This document shows, piece by piece, positions 9,243-18,337 of a DNA stretch of 38,208 nucleotides. This DNA is from DATBRC01 sp036560485. GTDB lineage: Bacteria > Pseudomonadota > Gammaproteobacteria > Burkholderiales > Burkholderiaceae_D. The translations under genes were made by a program, and so were the position numbers. The DNA is taken from positions 1 to 38,208 of the forward strand of contig DATBRC010000008.1 in NCBI GenBank assembly GCA_036560485.1. Direction: 5' to 3'. Under the pieces are notes generated by a model. The model did no database searches. It saw nothing but the letters and a program-made list of their open reading frames with translations, and was not told the origin of the DNA. Within the stretch, counting starts at the first letter, position 1, and every line of letters starts with the position of its first letter.

Positions 9243-10247
9243 ATGTATGAATCATTCTACGGCCTCAATGCCAAACCATTCCAGCTAAGGCCCGATCCGC
9301 ATTTCTTCTATGGCAGTAAAGGCCATAAGCGCGCGATGGCCTATCTGGAATATGGTCTGTCACAAGGAGAGGGATTTATTGTCATCACTGGCGAAGTCGG
9401 TGCAGGCAAGACTACGTTGGTGCGCAATCTTTTTTGCAAACTGGAGTCGCAAAAAATCGTCGCAGCACAAATCGTGAATACCCATCTCGATTCCGACAAT
9501 ACGTTGAGAATGGTGGTTGCCGCGTTCGGTCTTCCATACGAGGATGCGAGTAAAACGATTTTGCTGACACGTCTTGAACAATTTCTTCGTCAATGCGACA
9601 AGCAAGGCAAGCGCGCTTTGCTGGTAGTCGATGAAGCACAGAACCTGACGCCGCAAACGGTAGAAGAATTAAGAATGCTGTCCAACTTTCAAACAGAAGA
9701 TAAATCGCTGTTGCAAACGTTTTTGTTGGGGCAGCCGGAATTCAGACGGACGTTGCACAGCGCCGAGATGGAACAATTACGCCAGCGTGTGATTGCGACG
9801 TACCATCTGGGTCCAATGGACGCATCGGAAACCAAAGCATACATCGAGCACCGATTGCATACTGCCGGCTGGCATGGTGATCCATCATTGAATAGCGATG
9901 CATATGCAGCCATTTATGAATTTACCGGCGGTATTCCACGCAAGATCAATACCTTTTGCGATCGCCTCTTTTTGATGGGTTATCTTGAAGAGATACATGA
10001 TTTCAAAATTGAAGAAATCAATAAAGTTATCGGCGATATACGTCAAGAATTCGATCTTCCTTATGCAGCCGAATTTTCTGGCAGTATCGCAACATCCATT
10101 CCTGCAAAGCTGGAACAATCGTCCGCCGATTTGGAAAAAATTGATGAACGGCTGGCCAAGATGGAGCGATCAGTGGTTTCTGTTCTTGATGCATTGAAGA
10201 AAATGGTTTCTGCACCCAAGGCAAAGCATCCACGAGGCGAAAAATAA
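9243..10247 (+). CDS. XrtA-associated ATPase (ExeA/GspA-like AAA)
   Basis: The 334-residue AAA ATPase starts MYESFYGLNAKPFQLRPDP, a hallmark of the ExeA-like group. Walker A is GEVGAGKTT (residues 50-58) and Walker B LLVVDEAQ (about 126-133). TGGIPRKINTFCDR near residues 230-242 is the usual C-terminal signature of these ATPases. The last 60 residues form a charged, probably helical tail ending in Lys/Arg-rich sequence. The position between the outer-membrane protein and the deacetylase is standard for the exosortase A locus (TIGR03015, from memory). It may energise assembly or secretion; this is inference. GAGG at 9230-9233 precedes the ATG. Confidence 0.93.
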   Translation: MYESFYGLNAKPFQLRPDPHFFYGSKGHKRAMAYLEYGLSQGEGFIVITGEVGAGKTTLVRNLFCKLESQKIVAAQIVNTHLDSDNTLRMVVAAFGLPYEDASKTILLTRLEQFLRQCDKQGKRALLVVDEAQNLTPQTVEELRMLSNFQTEDKSLLQTFLLGQPEFRRTLHSAEMEQLRQRVIATYHLGPMDASETKAYIEHRLHTAGWHGDPSLNSDAYAAIYEFTGGIPRKINTFCDRLFLMGYLEEIHDFKIEEINKVIGDIRQEFDLPYAAEFSGSIATSIPAKLEQSSADLEKIDERLAKMERSVVSVLDALKKMVSAPKAKHPRGEK

Positions 10248-10249
10248 TT

Positions 10250-11137
10250 ATGATGCAGACTCTCGCTAAAACAAATGTGAAGAATTCATTGCTGGCAACG
10301 CCAATACGCAATGCGATGACCATCGATGTGGAAGATTATTTCCAGGTGTCGGCTTTTGCTTCGCATATCTCGCGCGACAGCTGGCCTGCATTGCCATGTC
10401 GTGTGGAAGCCAACGTTGATCGTATTCTTGCGTTGCTGAGCAGCGCCAATGTGAAAGCTACATTTTTCACATTGGGCTGGATTGCCGAGCGTTATCCGGC
10501 GATGGTGCGACGCATAGTCGATAACGGCCATGAATTGGCCAGCCATGGCTACGGACATTTGCGCGCATCGGATCAGACTGCGGCTGAATTCAATGATGAC
10601 ATTACACGCAGCAAGTCCTTGCTGGAAGATATCGGCGGGCAGAAGGTGCTTGGCTATCGCGCGCCGAGTTTCTCGATCGGCACCAAAAATTTATGGGCAC
10701 TCGATACATTGCTGCAAGCCGGTTATCGCTACAGCTCCAGTATTTATCCGATACAGCATGATCATTATGGGATGCCGGATGCACCGCGCTTCGCTTTTTA
10801 TCCGAATGGAAAAGACGGTTTGCTTGAAGTGCCAATTACAACGGTACGCATGATGAATAAAAATCTTCCTGCCGGTGGTGGTGGTTATTTCCGTTTTTTT
10901 CCTTACTCGGTATCGCGCTGGTTTTTGCAAAAAGTAAATCGTGAAGACAAGCAATCGGGCATTTTTTATTTTCACCCATGGGAACTTGATCCGGGGCAGC
11001 CTCGCCAAGTGGGCGTAAGTGCGAAAACGCGTTTCCGTCATTACGTTAATCTGGATCGCATGGAAGGACGTATCAAGGCATTGACGCGCGATTTTCATTG
11101 GGATCGCATGGACCGAATTTTTTTGAATAACACATGA
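10250..11137 (+). CDS. XrtA-system polysaccharide deacetylase (NodB + DUF3473)
   Basis: The 295-residue carbohydrate esterase has NodB motif 1 at TIDVEDYFQV (D26, E28, D29), motif 2 at ASHGYGH with metal-binding H99 and H103, motif 3 at GYRAPSF (R137, P139) and a C-terminal FYFHPWELDPGQP block typical of the DUF3473 extension. This matches the exosortase-locus subfamily (TIGR03006, from memory). It would remove N- or O-acetyl groups from the EPS or its lipid-linked precursor. No signal peptide is visible, so it is cytoplasmic by appearance. The gene begins two bases after the ATPase stop and its end overlaps the next start as ATGA. Confidence 0.92.
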   Translation: MMQTLAKTNVKNSLLATPIRNAMTIDVEDYFQVSAFASHISRDSWPALPCRVEANVDRILALLSSANVKATFFTLGWIAERYPAMVRRIVDNGHELASHGYGHLRASDQTAAEFNDDITRSKSLLEDIGGQKVLGYRAPSFSIGTKNLWALDTLLQAGYRYSSSIYPIQHDHYGMPDAPRFAFYPNGKDGLLEVPITTVRMMNKNLPAGGGGYFRFFPYSVSRWFLQKVNREDKQSGIFYFHPWELDPGQPRQVGVSAKTRFRHYVNLDRMEGRIKALTRDFHWDRMDRIFLNNT

Positions 11138-12216
11138 ACTCTATTGTCGAAAAAGTGCAGGATCATTTGAGTGAATCTTCAGCTGGTGCAGCAACAACGA
11201 TCCATTTGATGCAGCCGCAAGACGCGGCAAAATGGGATGCGTTTGTCGAGGCTTGTCCGGATGCGACCTTCTTTCACCGCGCCGGATGGCAACCTGTCAT
11301 CGAACGTGCATTCGGACATAAAACATGGTTTTATTACGCCGAATCGAATGGGCAGATTCAAGGAATTCTTCCGCTTGCTGAAATCAAGAGCGTATTGTTC
11401 GGTCACTCACTCAGCGCACTGCCATTCTGTGTATATGGCGGAATCGCCGCAGTGACCGAGCAAGCCAAAGAGGCGTTGGATCAGGCTGCACAAAAACTCG
11501 CTGCGCAATTAAAGGTTGGTCATCTGGAATACCGCAATCTCAAACCGCAGCACAGCGATTGGCATAGCAAGGATTTGTACGTAACGTTTCGCAAAGAGAT
11601 CGATCCCGATGTCGAAAAAAACATGCTGGGCATTCCGCGCAAACAGCGCGCGATGGTAAGAAAGGGAATCAAGGCAGAATTGAAGAGCGAAATCGATCAG
11701 AATGTGAATCGCTTCTTCAACGCATATTCAGTCAGCGTGCATCGCCTTGGCACACCAGTCTTTTCAAAAAAATTCTTCCGCTTGTTGAAGGAAACTTTTA
11801 CTGAAGATTGTGAAGTGCTGACCATCACAAAAGACGGTCGCGTTGTGAGCAGTGTATTGAGTTTTTATTTCCGTGATGAAGTCTTGCCATACTATGGCGG
11901 CGGCACCGCGGAAGCGCGCGAAGTGGCGGGCAATGATTTCATGTATTGGGAATTGATGCGGCGTGCTTGTGAACGAGGCTACAAGGTTTTCGATTTCGGA
12001 CGCAGCAAGCTCGGCACCGGCGCATTCGATTTCAAGAAGAATTGGGGCTTTGAACCGCAGCCTCTGCATTACGAATATCAATTGCATCAAGCGAAGGAAG
12101 TGCCCGACACCAATCCGCTCAATCCGAAGTACCAGTTATTCATCAAGATGTGGCAGCGCATGCCGATCGCGTTGGCCAATACCATCGGCCCTCATATCGT
12201 AAAAAATTTGGGATAG
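11134..12216 (+). CDS. XrtA/PEP-CTERM-associated FemAB-like protein
   Basis: The 360-residue cytoplasmic protein has the duplicated GNAT fold of FemAB enzymes. Features are an N-terminal WDAFVEACPDATFFHRAGW block (about residues 31-49), a central basic IPRKQRAMVRKGIKAEL (about 169-185) and a C-terminal YGGGTAEAREVAGNDFMYWEL, then VFDFGRSKLGTGAFDFKKNWGF. All are typical of the exosortase-A-associated subgroup (TIGR03019, from memory). FemAB proteins transfer aminoacyl or acyl groups to glycan precursors; the substrate here is not known. The start codon overlaps the deacetylase stop by four bases (ATGA), implying coupled translation. Confidence 0.9.
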   Translation: MNSIVEKVQDHLSESSAGAATTIHLMQPQDAAKWDAFVEACPDATFFHRAGWQPVIERAFGHKTWFYYAESNGQIQGILPLAEIKSVLFGHSLSALPFCVYGGIAAVTEQAKEALDQAAQKLAAQLKVGHLEYRNLKPQHSDWHSKDLYVTFRKEIDPDVEKNMLGIPRKQRAMVRKGIKAELKSEIDQNVNRFFNAYSVSVHRLGTPVFSKKFFRLLKETFTEDCEVLTITKDGRVVSSVLSFYFRDEVLPYYGGGTAEAREVAGNDFMYWELMRRACERGYKVFDFGRSKLGTGAFDFKKNWGFEPQPLHYEYQLHQAKEVPDTNPLNPKYQLFIKMWQRMPIALANTIGPHIVKNLG

Positions 12217-12219
12217 CGA

Positions 12220-13491
12220 GTGGAGCACGTTCTTTTTCTCGCACATCGCATTCCTTATCCGCCCAACAAGGGCGACAAAATCCGTTCCTATCATTTGCTT
12301 AAACATTTGACGCAACGTTATCGCGTTCACCTTGGCACGTTCATTGACGATTCGGACGACTGGCAATATGTCGACAAAGTGAAGCCTCTCTGTGGCGAAA
12401 CGCATTTCGCCAACTTGAATCCACGTGCGGCAAAAGTGCGCAGTCTCGGCGCATTGATTGCCGACCGACCATTATCACTGGACTATTATCAGGACGCGGG
12501 TTTGCAAGCATGGGTCAACAAGGCCATGAAAGAGCAGCCGATATCGCGCATACTGGTATTTTCATCCGCGATGGCGCAGTACGTGATGCAGGAAAAATCA
12601 ACGCGGCGCGTGATCGATTTTGTTGATATCGATTCCGACAAATGGCGCCAATACGCCGACAAGAAAATGTGGCCAATGAGCTGGCTGTATCGGCGTGAGG
12701 GACGGCAGCTGCTGCGTTACGAGCGTGAAGTTGCGCGCGACTTTGATGCATCGTTATTTGTCTCCGATACGGAAGCCAAATTGTTCAAGCAGCTCGCGCC
12801 TGAAAGCGAAAGCAAAATCGGTTTTTTTAATAATGGCGTCGATACCGATTATTTTTCGCCGGATCACGATTACGGCAGCCCTTATCATGCAGGCGAAGCA
12901 GCCATCGTGTTTACCGGTGCAATGGATTACTGGCCTAACATCGACGCAGTCCAATGGTTCGCGCGCGATATTTTTCCTGCTGTGCTGGCAAAAAATCCGG
13001 ATGCACGTTTTTACATTGTCGGGTCACGCCCCGCAGCCGATGTGCAAGCGTTAGCATCGTTGCCCGGCGTGCACGTGACCGGCACGGTACCGGATGTACG
13101 TCCCTATCTCGCACATGCATGCATTGCAGTAGCGCCATTGCGAATTGCGCGCGGTGTTCAGAACAAGGTGTTGGAAGCGATGGCGATGTCAAAACCCGTC
13201 ATCGTATCTGCGCCGGCACTTGAAGGCATCGATGCAGAAGCGGGGCGCGACTTGCTATTGGCGGAAGACGCCGAGCAATTTGCGATTGCTGTGTTGTCCG
13301 CATTGAATAAATCGAACGATGAATTGAACAGCAAGCTAGGCCAAGTTGCACGCAAAAAAGTAGAAACATGTTATGGCTGGACCAGCAATCTAGAACGAGT
13401 TGATGGTTTGCTCGAAGCAAGTCCATACAATGCGCAAAAACCAACCGACTCATCTTTCTCATCCATCGTTCAGGCAAAGGCATGCACATGA
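12220..13491 (+). CDS. XrtA-associated GT4 glycosyltransferase (stp1 type)
   Basis: The 423-residue GT-B glycosyltransferase starts at a GTG (12220) three bases after the previous stop. The N-terminus HVLFLAHRIPYPPNKGDKIR is the signature of the exosortase-locus family TIGR03087 (from memory). The C-terminal domain carries VFTGAMDYWPN (about 230-240) and the nucleotide-sugar-binding stretch RGVQNKVLEAMAMSKP (about 311-326), whose E319 lies in the usual GT4 position. It probably adds one sugar to the lipid-linked repeat unit in the cytoplasm; donor and acceptor are unknown. Its stop overlaps the exosortase start as ATGA. Confidence 0.9.
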   Translation: MEHVLFLAHRIPYPPNKGDKIRSYHLLKHLTQRYRVHLGTFIDDSDDWQYVDKVKPLCGETHFANLNPRAAKVRSLGALIADRPLSLDYYQDAGLQAWVNKAMKEQPISRILVFSSAMAQYVMQEKSTRRVIDFVDIDSDKWRQYADKKMWPMSWLYRREGRQLLRYEREVARDFDASLFVSDTEAKLFKQLAPESESKIGFFNNGVDTDYFSPDHDYGSPYHAGEAAIVFTGAMDYWPNIDAVQWFARDIFPAVLAKNPDARFYIVGSRPAADVQALASLPGVHVTGTVPDVRPYLAHACIAVAPLRIARGVQNKVLEAMAMSKPVIVSAPALEGIDAEAGRDLLLAEDAEQFAIAVLSALNKSNDELNSKLGQVARKKVETCYGWTSNLERVDGLLEASPYNAQKPTDSSFSSIVQAKACT

Positions 13492-15020
13492 CTGTTACCC
13501 GAATCGAATCGTCAAATTTGCTGAAAGGATGCGCGATTGTAACCGTGCTGCTTGCGCCATTTTTGATTTACCTTGGCACAGCGCGTTCCATTGTCGATAT
13601 ATGGAATAGCTCCGAGACTTTCGCGCATGGCTATATTATTTTACCGATCAGTTTGTGGCTGATCTGGAAGCGGCGCCAGACTCTGGCATTGATGTCGCCG
13701 GCGCCGTTTTGGCCAGGACTGTTGCTTATCGCGATATGCGGTCTCGGCTGGCTATTGGCAGAGCTGGGCGATGTACAAGTTGTTCGGCAATACGCTTTTG
13801 TTGCAATGATCGTGCTGACCGCCGTTACGATACTTGGTGTGCGCATCACTTGGTCGATGGCATTCCCATTATGCTTCTTACTGTTGGCAGTGCCGTTCGG
13901 CGATGTGTTCATCGAACCGTTGATCAATTTCACTGCCGACTTTACCGTATGGGCATTGCAGGCAACAGGAATCCCTGTCTTGCGCAATGGTAGTACTTTT
14001 GAAATACCGACCGGCAGTTGGTCCGTTGTGCAGGCTTGCAGCGGTGTGCGTTATTTGATTTCATCCTTCACGCTCGGCACTCTCTATGCTTATCTGACTT
14101 ACCGCTCACGCATTCGCCAGGCAGCCTTTATTTTGTTGTCGATTGTTGTGCCGATCATTGCGAATGGTGTGCGCGCTTACATGATTGTCATGATCGGTCA
14201 TCTGAGCGGTATGCAATTGGCGGTCGGCGTAGATCATTTGATCTATGGTTGGCTGTTTTTTGGTTTGGTCATGTTTTTGATGTTCTGGATCGGCAATTAC
14301 TGGCGCGAAGATCAACGCACTCTCCCAATTGAAACAATCGAAATTCGACAGGGAGTACTCGGCAGTGCTGCAACGACAACAACAATTTTTTCTGCAGCTG
14401 CTGTCATCATGATTTGTCTTGCTATATGGCCCGCGTACGCCAATTATGCCGAACGTGCAGGATTCAATCCTGCGACTGCCGATCTCAGTAGTTTCAAAGC
14501 ACAGTGGAATGAAGTAAAACCATTTACCGAATGGCATCTCGATTTTTTGCCCGCCAATGCCGCATTCCATCGTGTCTATCAGCGTGATCAGGAAGCGGTC
14601 GGGCTTTCAACCTTGTACTATCGTAATCAGCGTCATGGCGCAGGGCTGATCAGTTCATCGAATCGGCTGGTTCCCGATAATGACGAGTCGATATGGCGCA
14701 GAGCCGGTTCGAGTATACGTCGAGAAGACTTGTCAAATCGCACGCTGATGATTCGTGAAAGTCGGCTTCAAGGGGGCGGACAACATCTGCTGGTATGGCA
14801 ATGGTATTGGATCGAAGGCAAATTCACGGTGAACGATTACGTTGGCAAGCTGATGCAAGCCAAGGAAAAATTTCTGATGCGCGGTGATGACGGTGCAGCG
14901 GTCGTTGTCTATGCACCTTATATAGCGAATCCTGATGAGGCGCGTGTAGCGATGCGTGATTTCTTGAATGGAAATTTGTCATCGCTGGAAGCGACACTGG
15001 CCGGCAACAAGAAGCAATAG
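13488..15020 (+). CDS. xrtA: Exosortase A fused to EpsI domain
   Basis: This 510-residue membrane protein is the transpeptidase-like enzyme predicted to cleave PEP-CTERM proteins. About eight hydrophobic helices cover residues 10-270. The catalytic residues of exosortases are present: Cys184 in QACSGVRYL, Arg229 in NGVRAYMIVMIG and His250 in VDHLIYGW. After the membrane part, a soluble periplasmic region (about 300-510) with SWRxx-poor but EpsI-like sequence (LIRESRLQ..., LLVWQWYWIEG) fits the EpsI/DUF3485 domain that is commonly fused to XrtA. The ATG at 13488 is preferred over 13482: it overlaps the previous stop as ATGA and AAAGG lies seven bases upstream. Confidence 0.93.
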   Translation: MTVTRIESSNLLKGCAIVTVLLAPFLIYLGTARSIVDIWNSSETFAHGYIILPISLWLIWKRRQTLALMSPAPFWPGLLLIAICGLGWLLAELGDVQVVRQYAFVAMIVLTAVTILGVRITWSMAFPLCFLLLAVPFGDVFIEPLINFTADFTVWALQATGIPVLRNGSTFEIPTGSWSVVQACSGVRYLISSFTLGTLYAYLTYRSRIRQAAFILLSIVVPIIANGVRAYMIVMIGHLSGMQLAVGVDHLIYGWLFFGLVMFLMFWIGNYWREDQRTLPIETIEIRQGVLGSAATTTTIFSAAAVIMICLAIWPAYANYAERAGFNPATADLSSFKAQWNEVKPFTEWHLDFLPANAAFHRVYQRDQEAVGLSTLYYRNQRHGAGLISSSNRLVPDNDESIWRRAGSSIRREDLSNRTLMIRESRLQGGGQHLLVWQWYWIEGKFTVNDYVGKLMQAKEKFLMRGDDGAAVVVYAPYIANPDEARVAMRDFLNGNLSSLEATLAGNKKQ

Positions 15021-15026
15021 CGGGCG

Positions 15027-16208
15027 ATGAGCAAGAATACCATTCCACTTGTTGTGCATTTGATCTATCGACTGGACTTCGGTGGATTGGAAACATTACT
15101 GGCTGAATGTGTCAACTGCATGCCTGCGCACAAGTACCGGCACGCGATCGTATGCCTGACGGACTACACTGACTTTGCAAAAAAAATCACGCAGCCCGGC
15201 GTCGAAATATTTGCACTGCATAAGGCGCCAGGTTTGGCGCTGGATACACATGCCAGGCTTTGGAAGCTACTGCGAAAGTTGCGCCCGACAATTCTTCATA
15301 CCTACAATCTTGCCGCAATCGAATATGCATTCACTGCAACGTTGGCAGGCGTGCCGGTTCGCATTCATGCAGAACATGGCCGCGATGCGAGTGATCCGGA
15401 AGGTAAAAATCGCAAGCACAATTTATTGCGCCGTTGGTTGGTGCCTTTTATTGATTGCTACATTCCGGTATCCGGTGATCTGCAGCGCTGGCTTAAAAAT
15501 GCGGTCGGTGTGCCCGATGCAAAAAATCTTTTGATTAATAACGGGGTCGACACCGAGCGTTTCAAGAAAGATTCAAGCCAAAAAAATTCTTCGGCATTGT
15601 GGGATGTACCGCAAGATGGTTTTGTGATCGGCACGGTCGGCCGGATTCAAGATGTGAAAAATCATGCCGGTTTGATCGATGCATTTATTGAACTGCAAGC
15701 GCGACTGCCGGAACAGAAGGCACGGCTGCGATTGGCAATCGTCGGCGACGGGCCTTTGCGAAAAACTATCGAAGAAAAAATTGCGTCTGCCGGTATTGAG
15801 AATGTTGTGTGGTTGCCCGGTGCGCGCACCGATATCGCAGACATCATGCAGACCTTTTCTGTCTTTGCATTATCGTCTATTGCAGAAGGTACGCCGGTGA
15901 CGATTCTTGAGGCGATGTCGATCGGTTTGCCGGTAGTTGCCACACATGTGGGTGGCATACCTGCGTTGGTGGTCGATCATGCCACAGGCATACTTGTGCC
16001 ACCGAACGATGCCGACGCATTGGCCAGCGCGCTTGTCACGTACATTGAGCAACCCGCGATCGCCAAACAGCATGGCGCTGCCGGCCGCGAACGCATAGAA
16101 CGCCAGTACAGTGTCACGGCCATGCTGGCAGCCTACACGGCGTTGTATGACAGATTATGCAAGTCCAAAACAAAACTGAATGAAGTGATCGAACCATGTG
16201 CGGAATAG
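15027..16208 (+). CDS. XrtA-associated GT4 glycosyltransferase (stp2 type)
   Basis: The 393-residue GT-B glycosyltransferase begins PLVVHLIYRLDFGGLETLL, the N-terminus typical of the exosortase-locus TIGR03088 family (from memory). The acceptor half contains HAEHGRD (about 114-120). The donor half has VGRIQDVKNHAGLIDAF (about 204-220), IVGDGPLR and the EX7E motif (E287 and E295 in EGTPVTILEAM). It would act in the cytoplasm on the growing lipid-linked oligosaccharide. It starts six bases after the exosortase stop and overlaps the following amidotransferase by 13 bases. Confidence 0.9.
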   Translation: MSKNTIPLVVHLIYRLDFGGLETLLAECVNCMPAHKYRHAIVCLTDYTDFAKKITQPGVEIFALHKAPGLALDTHARLWKLLRKLRPTILHTYNLAAIEYAFTATLAGVPVRIHAEHGRDASDPEGKNRKHNLLRRWLVPFIDCYIPVSGDLQRWLKNAVGVPDAKNLLINNGVDTERFKKDSSQKNSSALWDVPQDGFVIGTVGRIQDVKNHAGLIDAFIELQARLPEQKARLRLAIVGDGPLRKTIEEKIASAGIENVVWLPGARTDIADIMQTFSVFALSSIAEGTPVTILEAMSIGLPVVATHVGGIPALVVDHATGILVPPNDADALASALVTYIEQPAIAKQHGAAGRERIERQYSVTAMLAAYTALYDRLCKSKTKLNEVIEPCAE

Positions 16209-18088
16209 TCGGCATTTTTGATATACGCGGAGAGCGTGCCATCGACCGGCAACTGCTCGACCGCATGAACGAAACACAATTTCATCGTGGCCCGGTCGAG
16301 GGAGGATTGCATATTGAGCCAGGCCTTGGCTTCGGCCATCGCAGGTTATCGATTATTGATTTGTCTTCCGGCCAGCAGCCGTTGTTCAACGAAGACCATA
16401 GCGTCGTGGTTGTGTTCAACGGCGAGATCTACAATTTTCAGGAATTGATGGAGGAGCTACTCAAGCTCGGACATACGTTTCGCACGCATTGCGATACCGA
16501 GGTGATCGTGCATGCGTGGGAGCAATGGGGCGAGCAATGTGTACATCGCTTGCGCGGCATGTTCGCGTTTGTCATATGGGATCGCAATAAAAAGACGTTG
16601 TTCGCAGCGCGTGATCGTCTCGGCATCAAGCCGTTTTTTTATGCAATCGTCGATGGCTGGTTTATTTTCGGTTCCGAGTTGAAGGCACTGCTTGCTGTTC
16701 CATCACTCAAGCGCGAAATCGATCCGTGTGCCGTGGAAGAATATTTCGCATACGGTTATGTGGCAGAACCGCGGACAATTTTCAAAGGTGCGTCCAAGCT
16801 GTCTCCCGGCTACATGATGACCTTGCATGTCGGTGATGCGAACGTGTTTCCGAAAAAGTATTGGGATGTTCCTTTCAAGACGCATGCACCGATGTCGGAG
16901 CAGGAAACGGAACAGGCGTTGATCACGCATCTGCGCGAAGCCGTAAAGAGTCACATGATTGCCGATGTGCCGCTGGGAGGTTTCCTGTCCGGCGGTGTCG
17001 ACTCCAGCGCGATTGTCGCGATGATGGCGGGATTGACTAACGAGCCTGTCAACACGTGTTCGATTGCCTTTAACGATCCTGAGTATGACGAGTCAGAGTT
17101 TGCCAATCAAGTTGCATCACAATATAAAACGCGCCATCACACTGAGACAGTCGATAAGGATGATTATGGGTTGATCGATACGCTGACGCGTTTATACGAT
17201 GAACCGTATGCAGACAGTTCGGCGATTCCGACCTATCGCGTTTGCGAGCTGGCGCGCAAGCATGTGACCGTTGCGTTGTCTGGCGATGGTGGTGATGAAA
17301 ATTTTGCAGGGTATCGACGCTACCGTTATGCGATGGCAGAACAACAGGTGCGCTCGATTTTGCCGTCGGGATTGCGGAAACCGTTATTTGGCTTGTTGGG
17401 GAAATATTATCCGAAGGCCGATTGGGCGCCACGCATGTTCAGAGCCAAGACGACGTTCGAAGCGTTGTCGCAGGATTTGGTTGAAGGTTATTTTCACGGC
17501 GTTTCAAAGATGACAGATCGCGTTCGCGATCAATTATTCAGCGAAAAATTCAAACAGGATCTGCAGGGATATCATGCATTTGAAGTCATGCGCGGCCACG
17601 CGGCCAATGCGCCGACCGATGATCCTTTGTCGTTGATTCAATATCTGGATATGAAGACCTGGTTGCCGGGCGATATTCTTACCAAGGTCGACCGTGCCAG
17701 CATGGCGCATGCATTGGAAGTCCGTGTGCCGCTGCTTGATCACCAGTTTGTGGAATGGGCTTCCGGCGTGCCGTCATCCTTCAAACTCAAGCAAGGTGAA
17801 GGCAAGCATGTTTTCAAGCATGCGCTCAAACCTTATTTGTCGAATGACATTTTGTATCGGACCAAAAAAGGATTTTCAATTCCATTGGCAGATTGGTTTC
17901 GCGGACCGTTGCGAGCAAGAGTGCGTGATGCAGTGCTCAGTCCTGTTTTGCTGGATACGGGAATATTTAACGAGACCTACTTGCGGCACATGCTGGACCA
18001 GCATCAATCGGGGCTGAAAGATTACAGCGTATCGTTGTGGTCGGTGTTGATGTTTGAGGCGTTCTTGCGGGTCAATGTCGAAGGCTAG
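16196..18088 (+). CDS. XrtA-associated amidotransferase (asparagine synthase-like)
   Basis: The 630-residue class II glutamine amidotransferase starts MCGIVGIFD, with Cys2 as the N-terminal nucleophile after Met removal. The glutaminase half includes FGHRRLSIIDL (47-57) and FNGEIYN (74-80). The synthetase half has the PP-loop ATP motif LSGGVDSS (264-271) and ALSGDGGDENFAGY further on. It belongs to the exosortase A amidotransferase 1 group (TIGR03108, from memory). These proteins probably amidate a sugar acid or peptide in the EPS pathway rather than make asparagine; with UDP-uronic acid synthesis next door, a uronic acid carboxyl is an attractive but unproven substrate. It is the last gene of the first rightward block. 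Confidence 0.93.
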   Translation: MCGIVGIFDIRGERAIDRQLLDRMNETQFHRGPVEGGLHIEPGLGFGHRRLSIIDLSSGQQPLFNEDHSVVVVFNGEIYNFQELMEELLKLGHTFRTHCDTEVIVHAWEQWGEQCVHRLRGMFAFVIWDRNKKTLFAARDRLGIKPFFYAIVDGWFIFGSELKALLAVPSLKREIDPCAVEEYFAYGYVAEPRTIFKGASKLSPGYMMTLHVGDANVFPKKYWDVPFKTHAPMSEQETEQALITHLREAVKSHMIADVPLGGFLSGGVDSSAIVAMMAGLTNEPVNTCSIAFNDPEYDESEFANQVASQYKTRHHTETVDKDDYGLIDTLTRLYDEPYADSSAIPTYRVCELARKHVTVALSGDGGDENFAGYRRYRYAMAEQQVRSILPSGLRKPLFGLLGKYYPKADWAPRMFRAKTTFEALSQDLVEGYFHGVSKMTDRVRDQLFSEKFKQDLQGYHAFEVMRGHAANAPTDDPLSLIQYLDMKTWLPGDILTKVDRASMAHALEVRVPLLDHQFVEWASGVPSSFKLKQGEGKHVFKHALKPYLSNDILYRTKKGFSIPLADWFRGPLRARVRDAVLSPVLLDTGIFNETYLRHMLDQHQSGLKDYSVSLWSVLMFEAFLRVNVEG

Positions 18089-18180
18089 ACGCATCTAGCA
18101 ATATACCTAGGCAAGCTTGCTATTAGTGCCACCAAGCTTGTCTACTGATATCTGATTGCACGCTCTAAATCTCCAGCCAC

Positions 18181-18216
18181 AAAAATAAAAGCGATCAGTC
18201 CTTTCAAACTGATCGC
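18181..18216 (-). terminator. Intrinsic terminator of the nucleotide-sugar operon
   Basis: Read leftward, a perfect 8-bp stem GCGATCAG/CTGATCGC with a 10-base loop (18191-18216) is followed at once by TTTTATTTTT (18181-18190). It is correctly oriented to end the leftward ugd operon. On the rightward strand the stem is followed by CATATTTCTG, so it would be a poor terminator for the convergent amidotransferase transcript. Confidence 0.85.
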
Positions 18217-18297
18217 CATATTTCTGAAAATCTGCATCGCTGGATCATGCTATGGCCAAAACTAGCCGTCTGCGATTTTTACGATATATTCAAGCCC

Positions 18298-18329
18298 GCT
18301 TTTCTCATCGATGCCTCGATGAGAAAAGC
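18298..18329 (-). repeat. Perfect 14-bp hairpin just after the UDP-xylose synthase stop
   Basis: GCTTTTCTCATCGA (18298-18311) and TCGATGAGAAAAGC (18316-18329) are exact reverse complements around a four-base loop. The hairpin begins nine bases past the TGA stop of the leftward gene and lies about 80 bases before the intrinsic terminator. It has no T tract of its own. It could protect the 3' end of the mRNA or be a protein-binding palindrome. Confidence 0.7.
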
Positions 18330-18337
18330 ATCATGCG

